Positions 31,169 to 39,215 of a DNA stretch of 64,000 nt are shown piece after piece. The stretch lies in contig JAKLGA010000001.1 in assembly GCA_022710975.1 (NCBI GenBank), positions 744,001 to 808,000 on the forward strand, in the 5' to 3' direction. Below the pieces are notes generated by a model. That model was not told the origin of the DNA. It did not search any database and saw only the letters and a list, made by a program, of their open reading frames with translations. Positions within the stretch are counted from its first letter, which is position 1, and every line of letters starts with the position of its first letter. This DNA comes from Myxococcota bacterium. GTDB taxonomy: Bacteria > Myxococcota > B64-G9. Position numbers and translations under genes: made by a program.

Positions 31169-31720
31169 ATGGATTCGACCAGCCAGGGGCCGGCGCTGCC
31201 GCGGGTGAGGGACTTCCTCCAGGACTCCCGCGCCCTGGAGGAAGACGCCTTCCGCGCCCGGCACGGCGCGGCCTTCCTGCTCATGCTGGCGGCGACCGAC
31301 GAGCTCAGCCAGCCCGGCGACGTGCCCCAGTGGACCATGGGCGGCGGCGCGCCCGCGCCCCGCCAGGAGGCCGCCCAGTCGGATCTGGACCAGGCGGTCC
31401 TGCCCGTGCGCCACCGCCGCGCGGACTCCAGGAAGGCGCTGCTGTCGGTCGGCCGGGCGGACAGCTGCGACGTGGTCGTGCCCGACCTGTCCGTGTCGCT
31501 GGTGCACGCCTTCTTCCGCGAGGAGGCCGAGGGCGGGTTCAGCCTGGTGGACGGCGGCTCCAAGAACGGGACCTTCGTGGAGGGCAAGCGGGTCGCGCCG
31601 CAGGGCAAGGGCGCGCCGGCGTCGGTCGGCGCGGGCAGCGAGGTGCGCATCGGCAACGTGCGCTTCATGTTCCTGACCTGCTCGCTGTTCCGGCACCTGC
31701 TGCGGCAGTTCGTCGGCTGA
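31169..31720 (+). CDS. FHA-domain protein (first of two paralogues)
   Basis: 183 residues. A 55-residue conserved head (FRARHGAAFLLMLAATDELSQPG) precedes a FHA domain (about 85-170) with the phosphothreonine-binding residues in LLSVGRADSCDVVVPDLSVS, LVHAFF and GGSKNGTFV (Gly-Arg, Ser, His, Ser-Lys-Asn). FHA domains bind phosphothreonine, usually made by Ser/Thr kinases; no kinase is in the window. Cytoplasmic. It is the first gene of a FHA-acyltransferase-FHA cassette, and its paralogue lies 1.05 kb downstream. Confidence 0.85.
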   Translation: MDSTSQGPALPRVRDFLQDSRALEEDAFRARHGAAFLLMLAATDELSQPGDVPQWTMGGGAPAPRQEAAQSDLDQAVLPVRHRRADSRKALLSVGRADSCDVVVPDLSVSLVHAFFREEAEGGFSLVDGGSKNGTFVEGKRVAPQGKGAPASVGAGSEVRIGNVRFMFLTCSLFRHLLRQFVG

Positions 31721-31737
31721 GCCGGGAGGAGAGCGGC

Positions 31738-32772
31738 GTGGCCGGGGTGCGCGACACCTCCATCGACGTGGTGCGTGGGCTGGCCGTGCTCATCATGCTG
31801 CCGGCCAACGCGGCCCCGCTGCTGGCCGAACCGCACCCCTTCGCCTTCCGCCTGGCGAGCAGCTTCGCCGCGCCGCTGTTCGTCTTCCTGTCCGGGCTGA
31901 TGGCCGGCATGAGCGCGGGCCGGGGCCGCCGGGCCGGCTACCTGTGGCAGCGGGCCCTGTGGGTGCTGTGCTTCGCCGCCCTGGTGGACGTGGCCATCTG
32001 GCGCATCGTGCCCTTCACCACCATGGACGTGCTGTACCTGATGGCGGTGGCCATGCTGGTGCTCGGGGCGCTGCGCCGCCTGCCGGCCTGGTCCCTGCTG
32101 GCGCTCGCGACCCTGGTGTTCGCCCTCACGCCGCTCCTCCAGGCCTGGCTGGGCTACTCGGCGGCGCCCCTGGAGATCGGCCTGAGCGGGGCGATCCAGA
32201 TGGCGCCCGAGCAGCCCGTGTCCGTGCTGCAGCACTGGCTGGTGGATGGCTGGTTCCCGCTCTGCCCCTGGCTGGGCTTCGGCCTGCTGGGCGGGGCGGC
32301 CGGCCGCGCGCGCCTGGCGCGGGCGACCCCCACGGGCCTGCCCCGGGCCTGGTCCCTCGGGTTGTCCGCCGCCCTGGTCGCGGTGGGGGGCGGGCTGTGG
32401 TGGTCCTTCCCCGGGGCCGCGCTCACCCGCGAGGGGTACAGCGAGCTGTTCTATCCGCCGGCGCCGGGTTTCCTGCTCGTGGCCGCGGGGGCCATCGGCC
32501 TGCTGCTCGAGGCCGCCTCGGCCTGGGCCCGCGGCCGGGCCTGGGCTCCGCTGCGCGCGCTGGGCGAGGCCTCCCTGGCCTGCTACGTGGGGCACCTGGC
32601 GCTGCTGGCCTACCTGCTGCCGGTGCTCTTCGACGCGCTGGACGGCGCCGCCTTCGCCGTGGTAGTGCTGGGACTGGAGGGCGTCGTCATCGGCCTGGGC
32701 TTCGCGCTGCGCCCGCTGCGGCGCGCGCTGCGTTCCCCGCCCTTGCCGGTGAGGATGCTGGTCGGGAGCTGA
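31738..32772 (+). CDS. Multispan membrane acyltransferase-like protein (DUF1624/HGSNAT type)
   Basis: 344 residues from a GTG with GGGAGGAG seven bases upstream. It starts RDTSIDVVRGLAVLIMLPAN, the pattern of membrane acyltransferases of the DUF1624/heparan-alpha-glucosaminide N-acetyltransferase group. It has about ten membrane helices, for example APLFVFLSGLMAGM and LLALATLVFALTPLL, with a PLCPWLGFGLLGG motif in the middle. In such families an acyl group is moved across or onto an envelope substrate; the substrate here is unknown. It lies between two FHA genes with 17- and 2-base gaps, which suggests phosphothreonine-dependent control. Confidence 0.75.
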   Translation: MAGVRDTSIDVVRGLAVLIMLPANAAPLLAEPHPFAFRLASSFAAPLFVFLSGLMAGMSAGRGRRAGYLWQRALWVLCFAALVDVAIWRIVPFTTMDVLYLMAVAMLVLGALRRLPAWSLLALATLVFALTPLLQAWLGYSAAPLEIGLSGAIQMAPEQPVSVLQHWLVDGWFPLCPWLGFGLLGGAAGRARLARATPTGLPRAWSLGLSAALVAVGGGLWWSFPGAALTREGYSELFYPPAPGFLLVAAGAIGLLLEAASAWARGRAWAPLRALGEASLACYVGHLALLAYLLPVLFDALDGAAFAVVVLGLEGVVIGLGFALRPLRRALRSPPLPVRMLVGS

Positions 32773-32774
32773 GC

Positions 32775-33323
32775 ATGGCTGCGCAGATCGAGCGTCAACC
32801 GCTGCCCTGCATCGAGAGCTTCGCCAAGGACGTCAAGGAGCTGGACCCGCCCGGCTTCCGCGCCCGGCACGGCGGGGCCTTCCTGCTCATGCACGGCTCG
32901 GACGCCCAGCTCAGCCGGCCCGGCCAGCTCCCCCAGTGGACCGTGGTGAGCGACGACGTGCAGGGCTACCACGGCGCCCGGGATCTGGCCAAGAACTACG
33001 TGGTCATCGCGCTCAAGCAGCGCCGCCCTTCGCGCCTGGGGCACATCGCCGTCGGCCGGGCGGAGACCTGCGATCTGGTGGTGCCCGACACGTCCGTGTC
33101 GCTCTACCACGCCTTCTTCCGCGAGGAGCAGGACGGTGGCTTCGTGCTCCAGGACGCCGGCTCCAAGAACGGCACCTGGGTCAACGATCAGCGGGTGCCC
33201 GCCCAGGGCAAGGGCCCGCCCGCGCGGGTCGAGTCCGGCTCCGAGGTGCGCATCGGCAACATGGAGTTCCTGTTCCTGGGCTGCAACGAGTTCCGCGAGC
33301 TGATCAGCAAGCTGGTCAACTGA
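32775..33323 (+). CDS. FHA-domain protein (second of two paralogues)
   Basis: 182 residues, two bases after the acyltransferase stop. It shares the head FRARHGGAFLLMHGSDAQLS and the FHA core with the first paralogue: IAVGRAETCDLVVPDTSVS, LYHAFF, AGSKNGTWV, GSEVRIGNMEFLFL. The head is not a known domain and appears only in this pair within the window. All phosphothreonine-contact residues are present. The two copies probably arose by duplication around or before insertion of the membrane gene. The stop is two bases from the stop of the convergent gene. Confidence 0.85.
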   Translation: MAAQIERQPLPCIESFAKDVKELDPPGFRARHGGAFLLMHGSDAQLSRPGQLPQWTVVSDDVQGYHGARDLAKNYVVIALKQRRPSRLGHIAVGRAETCDLVVPDTSVSLYHAFFREEQDGGFVLQDAGSKNGTWVNDQRVPAQGKGPPARVESGSEVRIGNMEFLFLGCNEFRELISKLVN

Positions 33324-33325
33324 GC

Positions 33326-35374
33326 TCACCGCGAGCGCAGGCGCTGGCGGGTGACGAGCAGCGACTGGGGGTGGCTCGCGCCCGGCAGCAGCACGTCCAG
33401 GCGCAGCTCGCTGCCCGGCTCCCCGCGGATGAGCTCCACCGCCCGGGCCAGATCGAGCTCGGACACGTCGATGCCGTCGATGCGCAGGATCTCCGCCCCG
33501 TCGGGCAGCCCGGCCCCGGCGGCGGGGGAGTCCGGGAACACCTCTCCGACCCGCAGGCGCCCGTCCTGGAAGGAGAGCTGGGCGCCCATGCCGCCGTAGC
33601 GGAAGGCGCCCCGCCCGTCCCCGTCGTCCGGCTCCAGGCGCACCACCCCCAGGTCGCGCTCCCCGCCCGCGGGCACCTCCTGGCCGGTCAGCATCTCGGT
33701 CACGTAGCCCGGCCGGCTGAACTCGAGGCTCAGCCGCTCGGCCGCGGCGGCCACCCGGAAGCGGCCGTCCGGGCCGGTGCGGCCCGCGGAGCGGACCAGG
33801 CCGCCCGTGCCGTGGCGCACGCTGACGCCGGACAGCGGGGCGCCGGTGCGCTCGTCCACCACCTGGCCGACGAACTCCCCGCCCGGCCCGAGGGCCAGGT
33901 CGCCGAGCTCGGTGCGCCGGCCGGCCAGCACACTCACGCCCGCGCGCCGGGCCGGGGTCACGCCCGGGGCCTGGACCTCCAGCATGTACTCGCCTGGAGC
34001 CAGCCGGGCGAGCTCGAAGCGGCCGGCGGGGTCGCGCACCGCGCGCTGGGTGAAGGGGATGCCGCCGCCGCCAGGCGCGCGGGCGCGGCTGAGCAGCACC
34101 GAGAACTGGGGCACGGGCTGTCCGCCCGCGGAGGAGACCACCCGCCCGGCCAGGCTGCCCGGCTCCCCGAGCACGAGCGTCACCGGCCCGTCGCCGAGCC
34201 GCACGCGCACCGGGTCCGAGGGGCCGTGCTCCGGGTGGCTGGCCCACAGGCGCAGCCGCTCGGTGGCGAACGGACCGGGCACGAAGAACGCGCCGCCGGA
34301 GCGCGCGTACGCGGCCGGCACCTCGGGGCCGACCTGGCCGTCGGGCAGGGCGAACACGGCCGCGCCGGGCACGGGCGCGCCGCCGCGGTCCACCACCGTC
34401 CCGGACAGGCCCGGCACGCCCGCGAGCACCAGGCTGAGCTCGAGGCGCTGGCCGGTCTCCAGGCGTCCCTCGCGCGGGGGCGGCGGGGCGTAGCCGGCCA
34501 GGCGCGCCGTCAGGCGGAAGGCGCCCGGCGGGATGCGCTCGAACAGGGCCTGGCCGGCCTGGTCGCTCGCCGCGCGCAGCGCCCCGCGGCGGCCCTCGGC
34601 CAGCAGCACGAGCTCGACCCCGGAGAGCGGGCGTCTGGCCTCGTCCCGCACCGACACGGCCAGGCTGGCCGCGGCGCCCAGCTCCACGTCCAGGCCGTCC
34701 AGGCGCTCGCCGCCTCGCAGGAACACCTCCTGGCTCTCGGCCGGCGGGTGCGGGTCGAGCTCCGCCACCACCTGCATCCGCCCCGGCCCGAGCTCCTCGA
34801 GCCGGTAGGACCCGTCCGCGCCGGAGGGCGCCTCCAGCTCCAGGCTGAAGGGCTCCCCCTCGCCAGGGGACTCGAGGTACAGGGCGCTCAGCCGGGCGCC
34901 GGCCACGGGCTGGCCGTACAGGCGAACGGTGCCCGCCACCTGGGCCGAGCGGTGCAGGACGAGGTCGGCGTCCGCGAGCGGCAGCCCCGGCCTGACGCGC
35001 ACCGACAGCTCGGCCTCCCGGCGCCGGCCGCTGGCGGCGAAGCCCGGGGCCGTGGCCGCGAGCGTGCAGTCGCCCTCGGGCAGGCCGGTGAAGGCGTAGG
35101 CGCCGCGCCCGTCCGTGCGGCTCGCGCGCCGCCCGCCGGCCTCGCAGCGCAGGCTCACCTCGGCGCCGGGGATGCCGAGGTCGCTGGCCGCGTCCAGGAC
35201 GGTGCCGGCCAGGTCGGCCTCCGCCGCCGCGGGCTGCGCGCCGTGGCCCTCTTCCCCCGCGTCGAGGGCGGGGTCCGTCCAGGCGCGGTAGGCCTGCACC
35301 CCCGCCAGCAGCGCGGCCAGGGCCGCGAGGACGAGGGCGCCGGTCCAGCCGGCTCGCGCGGTTCGGGATGTCAC
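33326..35374 (-). CDS. Carboxypeptidase-regulatory-like repeat protein with C-terminal PDZ
   Basis: 682 residues with an N-terminal membrane anchor (GALVLAALAALLAGVQAY). At least six Ig-like carboxypeptidase-regulatory repeats follow, with motifs such as DGRGAYAFTGLPEGDCTL, DGSYRLEELGPGRMQV and AGRFELARLAPGEYML. The C-terminus (about 590-675) is a PDZ domain (VGEVFPDSPAAGAGLPDGAE, ILRIDGIDVSELDL). No protease or peptidase catalytic residues are visible, so it is an adhesin-like or scaffold protein facing the periplasm. Its role is unknown. Confidence 0.8.
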   Translation of the reverse strand: MTSRTARAGWTGALVLAALAALLAGVQAYRAWTDPALDAGEEGHGAQPAAAEADLAGTVLDAASDLGIPGAEVSLRCEAGGRRASRTDGRGAYAFTGLPEGDCTLAATAPGFAASGRRREAELSVRVRPGLPLADADLVLHRSAQVAGTVRLYGQPVAGARLSALYLESPGEGEPFSLELEAPSGADGSYRLEELGPGRMQVVAELDPHPPAESQEVFLRGGERLDGLDVELGAAASLAVSVRDEARRPLSGVELVLLAEGRRGALRAASDQAGQALFERIPPGAFRLTARLAGYAPPPPREGRLETGQRLELSLVLAGVPGLSGTVVDRGGAPVPGAAVFALPDGQVGPEVPAAYARSGGAFFVPGPFATERLRLWASHPEHGPSDPVRVRLGDGPVTLVLGEPGSLAGRVVSSAGGQPVPQFSVLLSRARAPGGGGIPFTQRAVRDPAGRFELARLAPGEYMLEVQAPGVTPARRAGVSVLAGRRTELGDLALGPGGEFVGQVVDERTGAPLSGVSVRHGTGGLVRSAGRTGPDGRFRVAAAAERLSLEFSRPGYVTEMLTGQEVPAGGERDLGVVRLEPDDGDGRGAFRYGGMGAQLSFQDGRLRVGEVFPDSPAAGAGLPDGAEILRIDGIDVSELDLARAVELIRGEPGSELRLDVLLPGASHPQSLLVTRQRLRSR

Positions 35375-35436
35375 GGAGGTCCTCCCGGGCTCCGAGGATG
35401 GTCCGGGAGTCCGGGGCTGTCAACCCGGCCGGGCGC

Positions 35437-35673
35437 TCAGCCCGGGCGGTGCGTGCCCAGGAGGGGCTGGCACGTCCCGTGGCACGTCTTCACCCCGAGC
35501 AGCGTGTAGATGGGGCACGTGCCCAGGATGCCGGTCACCACCGGGATGAGGCCCAGCAGCGCCCAGGGGCTCTGGGGACCGACGAACAGCAGCGACAGGA
35601 CGCCCAGCCCCAGCAGGATGCGGACGACCCGCTCGACGCGGTGGATGTTCAGCGGCGCGAACTTGCTCGTCAT
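35437..35673 (-). CDS. DUF2892 inner-membrane protein (YgaP-like)
   Basis: 78 residues. MTSKFAPLNIHRVERVVRI leads into two hydrophobic helices (ILLGLGVLSLLFVG and ALLGLIPVVTGILG), then CPIYTLLGVKTC, a pattern typical of DUF2892 proteins fused to or partnered with rhodanese domains. A C-terminal Cys pair (CHGTC) may handle sulfur species. The ATG at 35673 lies 15 bases after GGAGAGGA. No rhodanese is adjacent. Confidence 0.8.
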   Translation of the reverse strand: MTSKFAPLNIHRVERVVRILLGLGVLSLLFVGPQSPWALLGLIPVVTGILGTCPIYTLLGVKTCHGTCQPLLGTHRPG

Positions 35674-35800
35674 GGTTCTCTCCTCTCCTGGCTCGGTTCA
35701 CTGCTCGGTCGGCGGGGCGCGCCGCTGCCTGACACCGCGGCCGCCTTGCGCGCCAGGGGGAGTTCTGGTCTGCTGCCCTCGAACTGCAAGGAGGAGGGGC

Positions 35801-36577
35801 ATGGGCAAGCGCATCCTGAACGTCCGGATCAAGTCACGGGACAAGGACAAGGACTGGCGCATCGGGGACGCGCTCGGGAAGGGGGCCGCACGCCTGCGCC
35901 GGCCGCCCAGCGCGTGCGATCTGCGCAAGAGCATCCGCGGGTGGGAGGTGTGCGACCAGGGCGACACCGGCGCCTGCATCGGCTTCTCGCTGGCGCGCGG
36001 CGTGCTGCACTACCACCTGGTCAAGGCCCGCAAGATCCGCCCCGGCGACCGGCTCTCGCCGCGCTTCATCTGGATGGCGGTCAAGGAGACCGACACCTAC
36101 ACCGACTACCCGACCACCTTCATCGAGCCCGAGGGCACCGAGGTGAAACAGGCCCTGCGGGTGGTGCGCAAGTACGGCTGCGTGCTCGAGCGCGAGCTGC
36201 CCATGAGCGGCAGGCTCTCGCGCCGGACCATGGACGACTTCTACACCCGGGCCGCCCGGCTGCGCATCGCCTCCTACCGCAACCTGGACAGGGATCTGGA
36301 CGACTGGCGGCGCTGGCTGGCCTTCCGCGGGCCGATCATGATCAGCCTGAACGTGGACCGGGCCTTCGAGCAATGCGATCGCACGGACTGGTGGCTGAGG
36401 AGGTACCGGCCGCGCAAGGACGACGGCGGCCACGCCGCCTGCCTGGTGGGTTACGGCCCGGGCTACTTCATCCTGCGCAACAGCTGGGGCAGGTCCTGGG
36501 GCAAGGGCGGCTATGCCCACGTGACCGACGAGTACGCGCGGGCGGCCTTCGAGGACGCCTACGGGGTGGTGGTGTAG
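35801..36577 (+). CDS. C1-family (papain-like) cysteine peptidase
   Basis: 258 residues, ATG with AAGGAGGAGGGG upstream. The catalytic Cys is in CDQGDTGACIGFSLA (oxyanion Gln and nucleophile Cys), the His in GGHAACLVGYG and the Asn in FILRNSWGRSWGKGGYA. The usual Trp after the nucleophile is Ile. There is no signal peptide and no propeptide; the domain starts near residue 20. A cytoplasmic protease or peptidase is therefore likely. The next gene starts directly at its stop, so the two are co-transcribed. Confidence 0.85.
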   Translation: MGKRILNVRIKSRDKDKDWRIGDALGKGAARLRRPPSACDLRKSIRGWEVCDQGDTGACIGFSLARGVLHYHLVKARKIRPGDRLSPRFIWMAVKETDTYTDYPTTFIEPEGTEVKQALRVVRKYGCVLERELPMSGRLSRRTMDDFYTRAARLRIASYRNLDRDLDDWRRWLAFRGPIMISLNVDRAFEQCDRTDWWLRRYRPRKDDGGHAACLVGYGPGYFILRNSWGRSWGKGGYAHVTDEYARAAFEDAYGVVV

Positions 36578-37321
36578 GTGCTGGCCCGCGCCAGCATGCG
36601 CCGGGTGGAGCTCGGCGGGGTGCCGGCCTGGCTGGTGTGGCTCGGGGACGCCCGCGAGGCGGGCCGGCGCGGGGCCGTGCTCCACTACCACGGCTTCGGC
36701 GCGGACGCGCTGCGGCACCTGCCCGAGCTGCGGCGCCTGGCCCGGGCGGGCTTCCTGGCGGTGGGCGTCGACGCGGTCGGGCACGGCACCCGGCGCTTCC
36801 CCGACTTCGAGGCGCGCTTCGCCGCCCACCTGGCGGAGCAGGGCTTCCACGAGGTCGTGGAGCGGTCGGTCGCGGAGGTCCCGGGCATCGTGGACGCGCT
36901 CGTGGCCGAGGGGCTCTCGGACGGCGCGCGCCTGGGGCTGGCCGGGGTGAGCATGGGCGGCTTCATCGCCTACGGGGCGGCGCTGCGCGAACGGCGGCTC
37001 CGCGCCGTGGTGGCGCTGCTCGCCTCCCCCGTGTGGCCGGGCTTCGGGGAGCGGAGCCCGCACGCCCAGGCGGCGCGCTTCCCGCCCGTGGCCCTGCTCA
37101 GCCAGCTCGCGGGCGGGGACGAGCTGGTCCGGCCCGGCCCGGCCCGGGAGCTGCACGCGCGCCTGGCGCCCCTGTACGCGGCGCACCCGGAGCGGCTGCG
37201 GCTGGTCGAATTCCCGGGCGCGCCGCACCTGATGCCGCCGCGGCCCTGGAGACAGGCGGTGATGGGGATGGTGGCCTGGCTCGAGCGCTTCGTACCCGAG
37301 GCGCCGCCCGGCTCTGCCTAG
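36578..37321 (+). CDS. Alpha/beta hydrolase
   Basis: 247 residues from a GTG directly after the previous stop; an in-frame ATG at 36596 is the alternative. The nucleophile elbow is GVSMGG. An HG-type oxyanion motif (LHYHGFGAD) precedes it. The acidic residue is probably Asp in AGGDELVRPG, and the catalytic His is in FPGAPHLMP. GVDAVGHGTR is typical of the dienelactone hydrolase/prolyl-oligopeptidase-like group. Cytoplasmic esterase or peptidase; the substrate is not predictable. It forms an operon with the C1 peptidase. Confidence 0.8.
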   Translation: MLARASMRRVELGGVPAWLVWLGDAREAGRRGAVLHYHGFGADALRHLPELRRLARAGFLAVGVDAVGHGTRRFPDFEARFAAHLAEQGFHEVVERSVAEVPGIVDALVAEGLSDGARLGLAGVSMGGFIAYGAALRERRLRAVVALLASPVWPGFGERSPHAQAARFPPVALLSQLAGGDELVRPGPARELHARLAPLYAAHPERLRLVEFPGAPHLMPPRPWRQAVMGMVAWLERFVPEAPPGSA

Positions 37322-37337
37322 ATCGCTCGCTGCCGCC

Positions 37338-37694
37338 CTACGCCTTGTGGCAGCCGTTGCACTTGGTGGGTGCCTTGGGGTTCTTGGCCTTCTCGTGGCA
37401 ACCCTTGCAGTTCTTGTGGAAGGCGTCCTTGATGCCGGGCGCCTTGCCCTCGGCCTTCTTCTGGTGGCAGGTGTCGCACTTCACGTTGAAGTTGCCGTCC
37501 TTGGCCGCGTGGTGGCACTCCTTGCACTCGATCTTGGCGTCCACGTGGGCCTTGTGGTCGAAGGCCGACACGGGCTTGCTGGACTTGTAGCGGGACAGGT
37601 CCACGCTGGCCGGTGCGTCCGCAGCCAGCGCCACCGCGCCCAGGAACATCGCGGCCATCACCAGCGAACCGAAGATCTTTGTGCGCCTGCTCAT
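37338..37694 (-). CDS. Periplasmic tetrahaem cytochrome (class III/c7-like)
   Basis: 118 residues. The signal peptide (KIFGSLVMAAMFLGAVALAA) directs export. Four CxxCH haem sites are present: CKECH, CDTCH, CKGCH and CNGCH. FDHKAHVDAKIECKECHH carries the His ligands typical of class III cytochromes. Four haems in about 95 mature residues match cytochrome c3/c7-type electron carriers. Periplasmic electron transfer is expected; the redox partner is not encoded nearby. Lys-rich, as usual for these carriers. Confidence 0.9.
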   Translation of the reverse strand: MSRRTKIFGSLVMAAMFLGAVALAADAPASVDLSRYKSSKPVSAFDHKAHVDAKIECKECHHAAKDGNFNVKCDTCHQKKAEGKAPGIKDAFHKNCKGCHEKAKNPKAPTKCNGCHKA

Positions 37695-37807
37695 GTCTCT
37701 CCTCCGTGTGGGATGCCTCGAACTCCGGATGGTAGCACTCCCGAACTCCCGCGAGAAGAGACGTGTGCGCGCCGGGGGGCATTCAGCGGCGCAGGTGGCT
37801 GGAATGC

Positions 37808-37836
37808 TTGAATCTCCCGGGGGCCTGTCCTAGTGT
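37808..37836 (+). promoter_or_regulatory. Putative leaderless promoter of the RND efflux operon
   Basis: TTGAAT (37808-37813), a 17-bp spacer and TAGTGT (37831-37836) lie eight bases before the ATG at 37845. There is no Shine-Dalgarno sequence. The rest of the 150-bp gap from 37695 shows no operator. Confidence 0.35.
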
Positions 37837-37844
37837 GCCGGCGA

Positions 37845-39215
37845 ATGAGGGTGCGCTCGACTCACCGCCGGATCGCCAGCCTCCTGGGCATCGCCGCGTG
37901 CGCGGCGTGCGTGGCGCCCGCGCTCGCGGCCGATCCGCGGGTGCTGACCCTGGACGAGGCGCTCGAGCTGGCCTTCCGCCAGAACCCGTCACTGGCGGCC
38001 GCGCGCCATCAGGTGGAGGCCGCCGAGGCGCGCGAGGACACGGCCTTCGCCGGTTACCTGCCCGGGCTCAACCTGGACGCCGCCTACGCCCGCCAGACCG
38101 GGAACTACGTGCCGCGGCCCGGGCTGGGGGGCTTCGACGCCTCCGCGCTCGGCACGAGCACCGAGTCCTACAACGTCTTCAACTTCTCCCTGAGCCTGCG
38201 CCAGCCGATCTGGGACTTCGGCCGGACCCTGGGCGCCAACGACGCCGCCGAGGCCGGCAGCCGGGCGGCACGCCAGGGCCTGCGCGGCGCGCGCCTGGGG
38301 CTGTGGACCCTGGTGGTCAACCGCTACTGGGCGGTGCTGGCCTCCCAGCAGATGCTGCAGGTGGCGGACCGCACCCTCGCCCAGGCGCAGCGCTACGCGG
38401 CCCGGGCCCGGGCCCTGTTCGAGGCCGGCCTCCGGCCCAAGATCGACGTGCTGCGCACCGAGTCCGACGCCCTGGGCGCGGAGGCCGCGCGGGTCTCGGC
38501 CGAGGACGCCCTGAAGCTCAGCGAGTCCGCGCTGCTGACCGCGCTCGGCTCGAGCGAGCGGTTCGACTTCCAGGTGGTCGAGCCGCCCGAGCCCGCGGAC
38601 GGGGCCGCGGCGCCCGGCCTGGAGGCGGCCCTGGCGGAGGCGCTGGCCGCCCGGCCCGAGGTGGCCGAGCTGCGCGCCCGGCTGGAGGCCCAGGAGGGCG
38701 TGCTGCGCGCGGCGCGGGGCGGCTACTACCCCAGGCTGGACGCCCAGGCCTCCTTCTCCTACGCCGGCATCGACCTGACCGAGCTGGTCTGGAACTGGAG
38801 CCTGGGCATCGGGCTGTCGGTGCCGCTGTTCGCCTTCCTGTCCAGCGCGCACCAGGTCGAGGAGGCCTTGGCCCAGCGCGCGATCCTGGAGGCGAACCAG
38901 GAGACGCTGGCGCTGTCGGTGCGCATGGAGGTCGAGCAGGCGCTGGCGAGCGTGGCCGACGCCGGGGCCCGGCTGCGGCCGGTGGGCGCGGCGGTGGACA
39001 CGGCCCGCGAGGCGCTCAAGCTCGCCGAGGGACGCTACGAGGCCGGCACCGGCAACCAGGTCGAGCTGCTCGACGCCCAGGCCGCCCTGGCCAACGCCGA
39101 GGCGAACCAGATCCGCGCGCGCTACGACCTGGCGCTGGCCTGGACCGCGCTCCGGCGCGCGCTGGGGCGTTTGCCGGAGCGTTTTCACGACGGTGGGGCG
39201 GGAGGGAGTCCCTGA
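37845..39215 (+). CDS. tolC: TolC-family outer-membrane efflux protein
   Basis: 456 residues with a signal peptide (IASLLGIAACAACVAPALAA). The OMF pattern appears twice: LTLDEALELAFRQNPSLAAAR in the first half and LAEALAARPEVAELRARLEA in the second. Long helical hairpins alternate with short strands (QPIWDFGRTLG, FSLSLR), and the end has EGRYEAGTGNQVELLDAQAAL. It forms the outer-membrane duct of a tripartite pump. The stop overlaps the next ATG. The operon order OMF-MFP-RND is complete here. Confidence 0.9.
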   Translation: MRVRSTHRRIASLLGIAACAACVAPALAADPRVLTLDEALELAFRQNPSLAAARHQVEAAEAREDTAFAGYLPGLNLDAAYARQTGNYVPRPGLGGFDASALGTSTESYNVFNFSLSLRQPIWDFGRTLGANDAAEAGSRAARQGLRGARLGLWTLVVNRYWAVLASQQMLQVADRTLAQAQRYAARARALFEAGLRPKIDVLRTESDALGAEAARVSAEDALKLSESALLTALGSSERFDFQVVEPPEPADGAAAPGLEAALAEALAARPEVAELRARLEAQEGVLRAARGGYYPRLDAQASFSYAGIDLTELVWNWSLGIGLSVPLFAFLSSAHQVEEALAQRAILEANQETLALSVRMEVEQALASVADAGARLRPVGAAVDTAREALKLAEGRYEAGTGNQVELLDAQAALANAEANQIRARYDLALAWTALRRALGRLPERFHDGGAGGSP

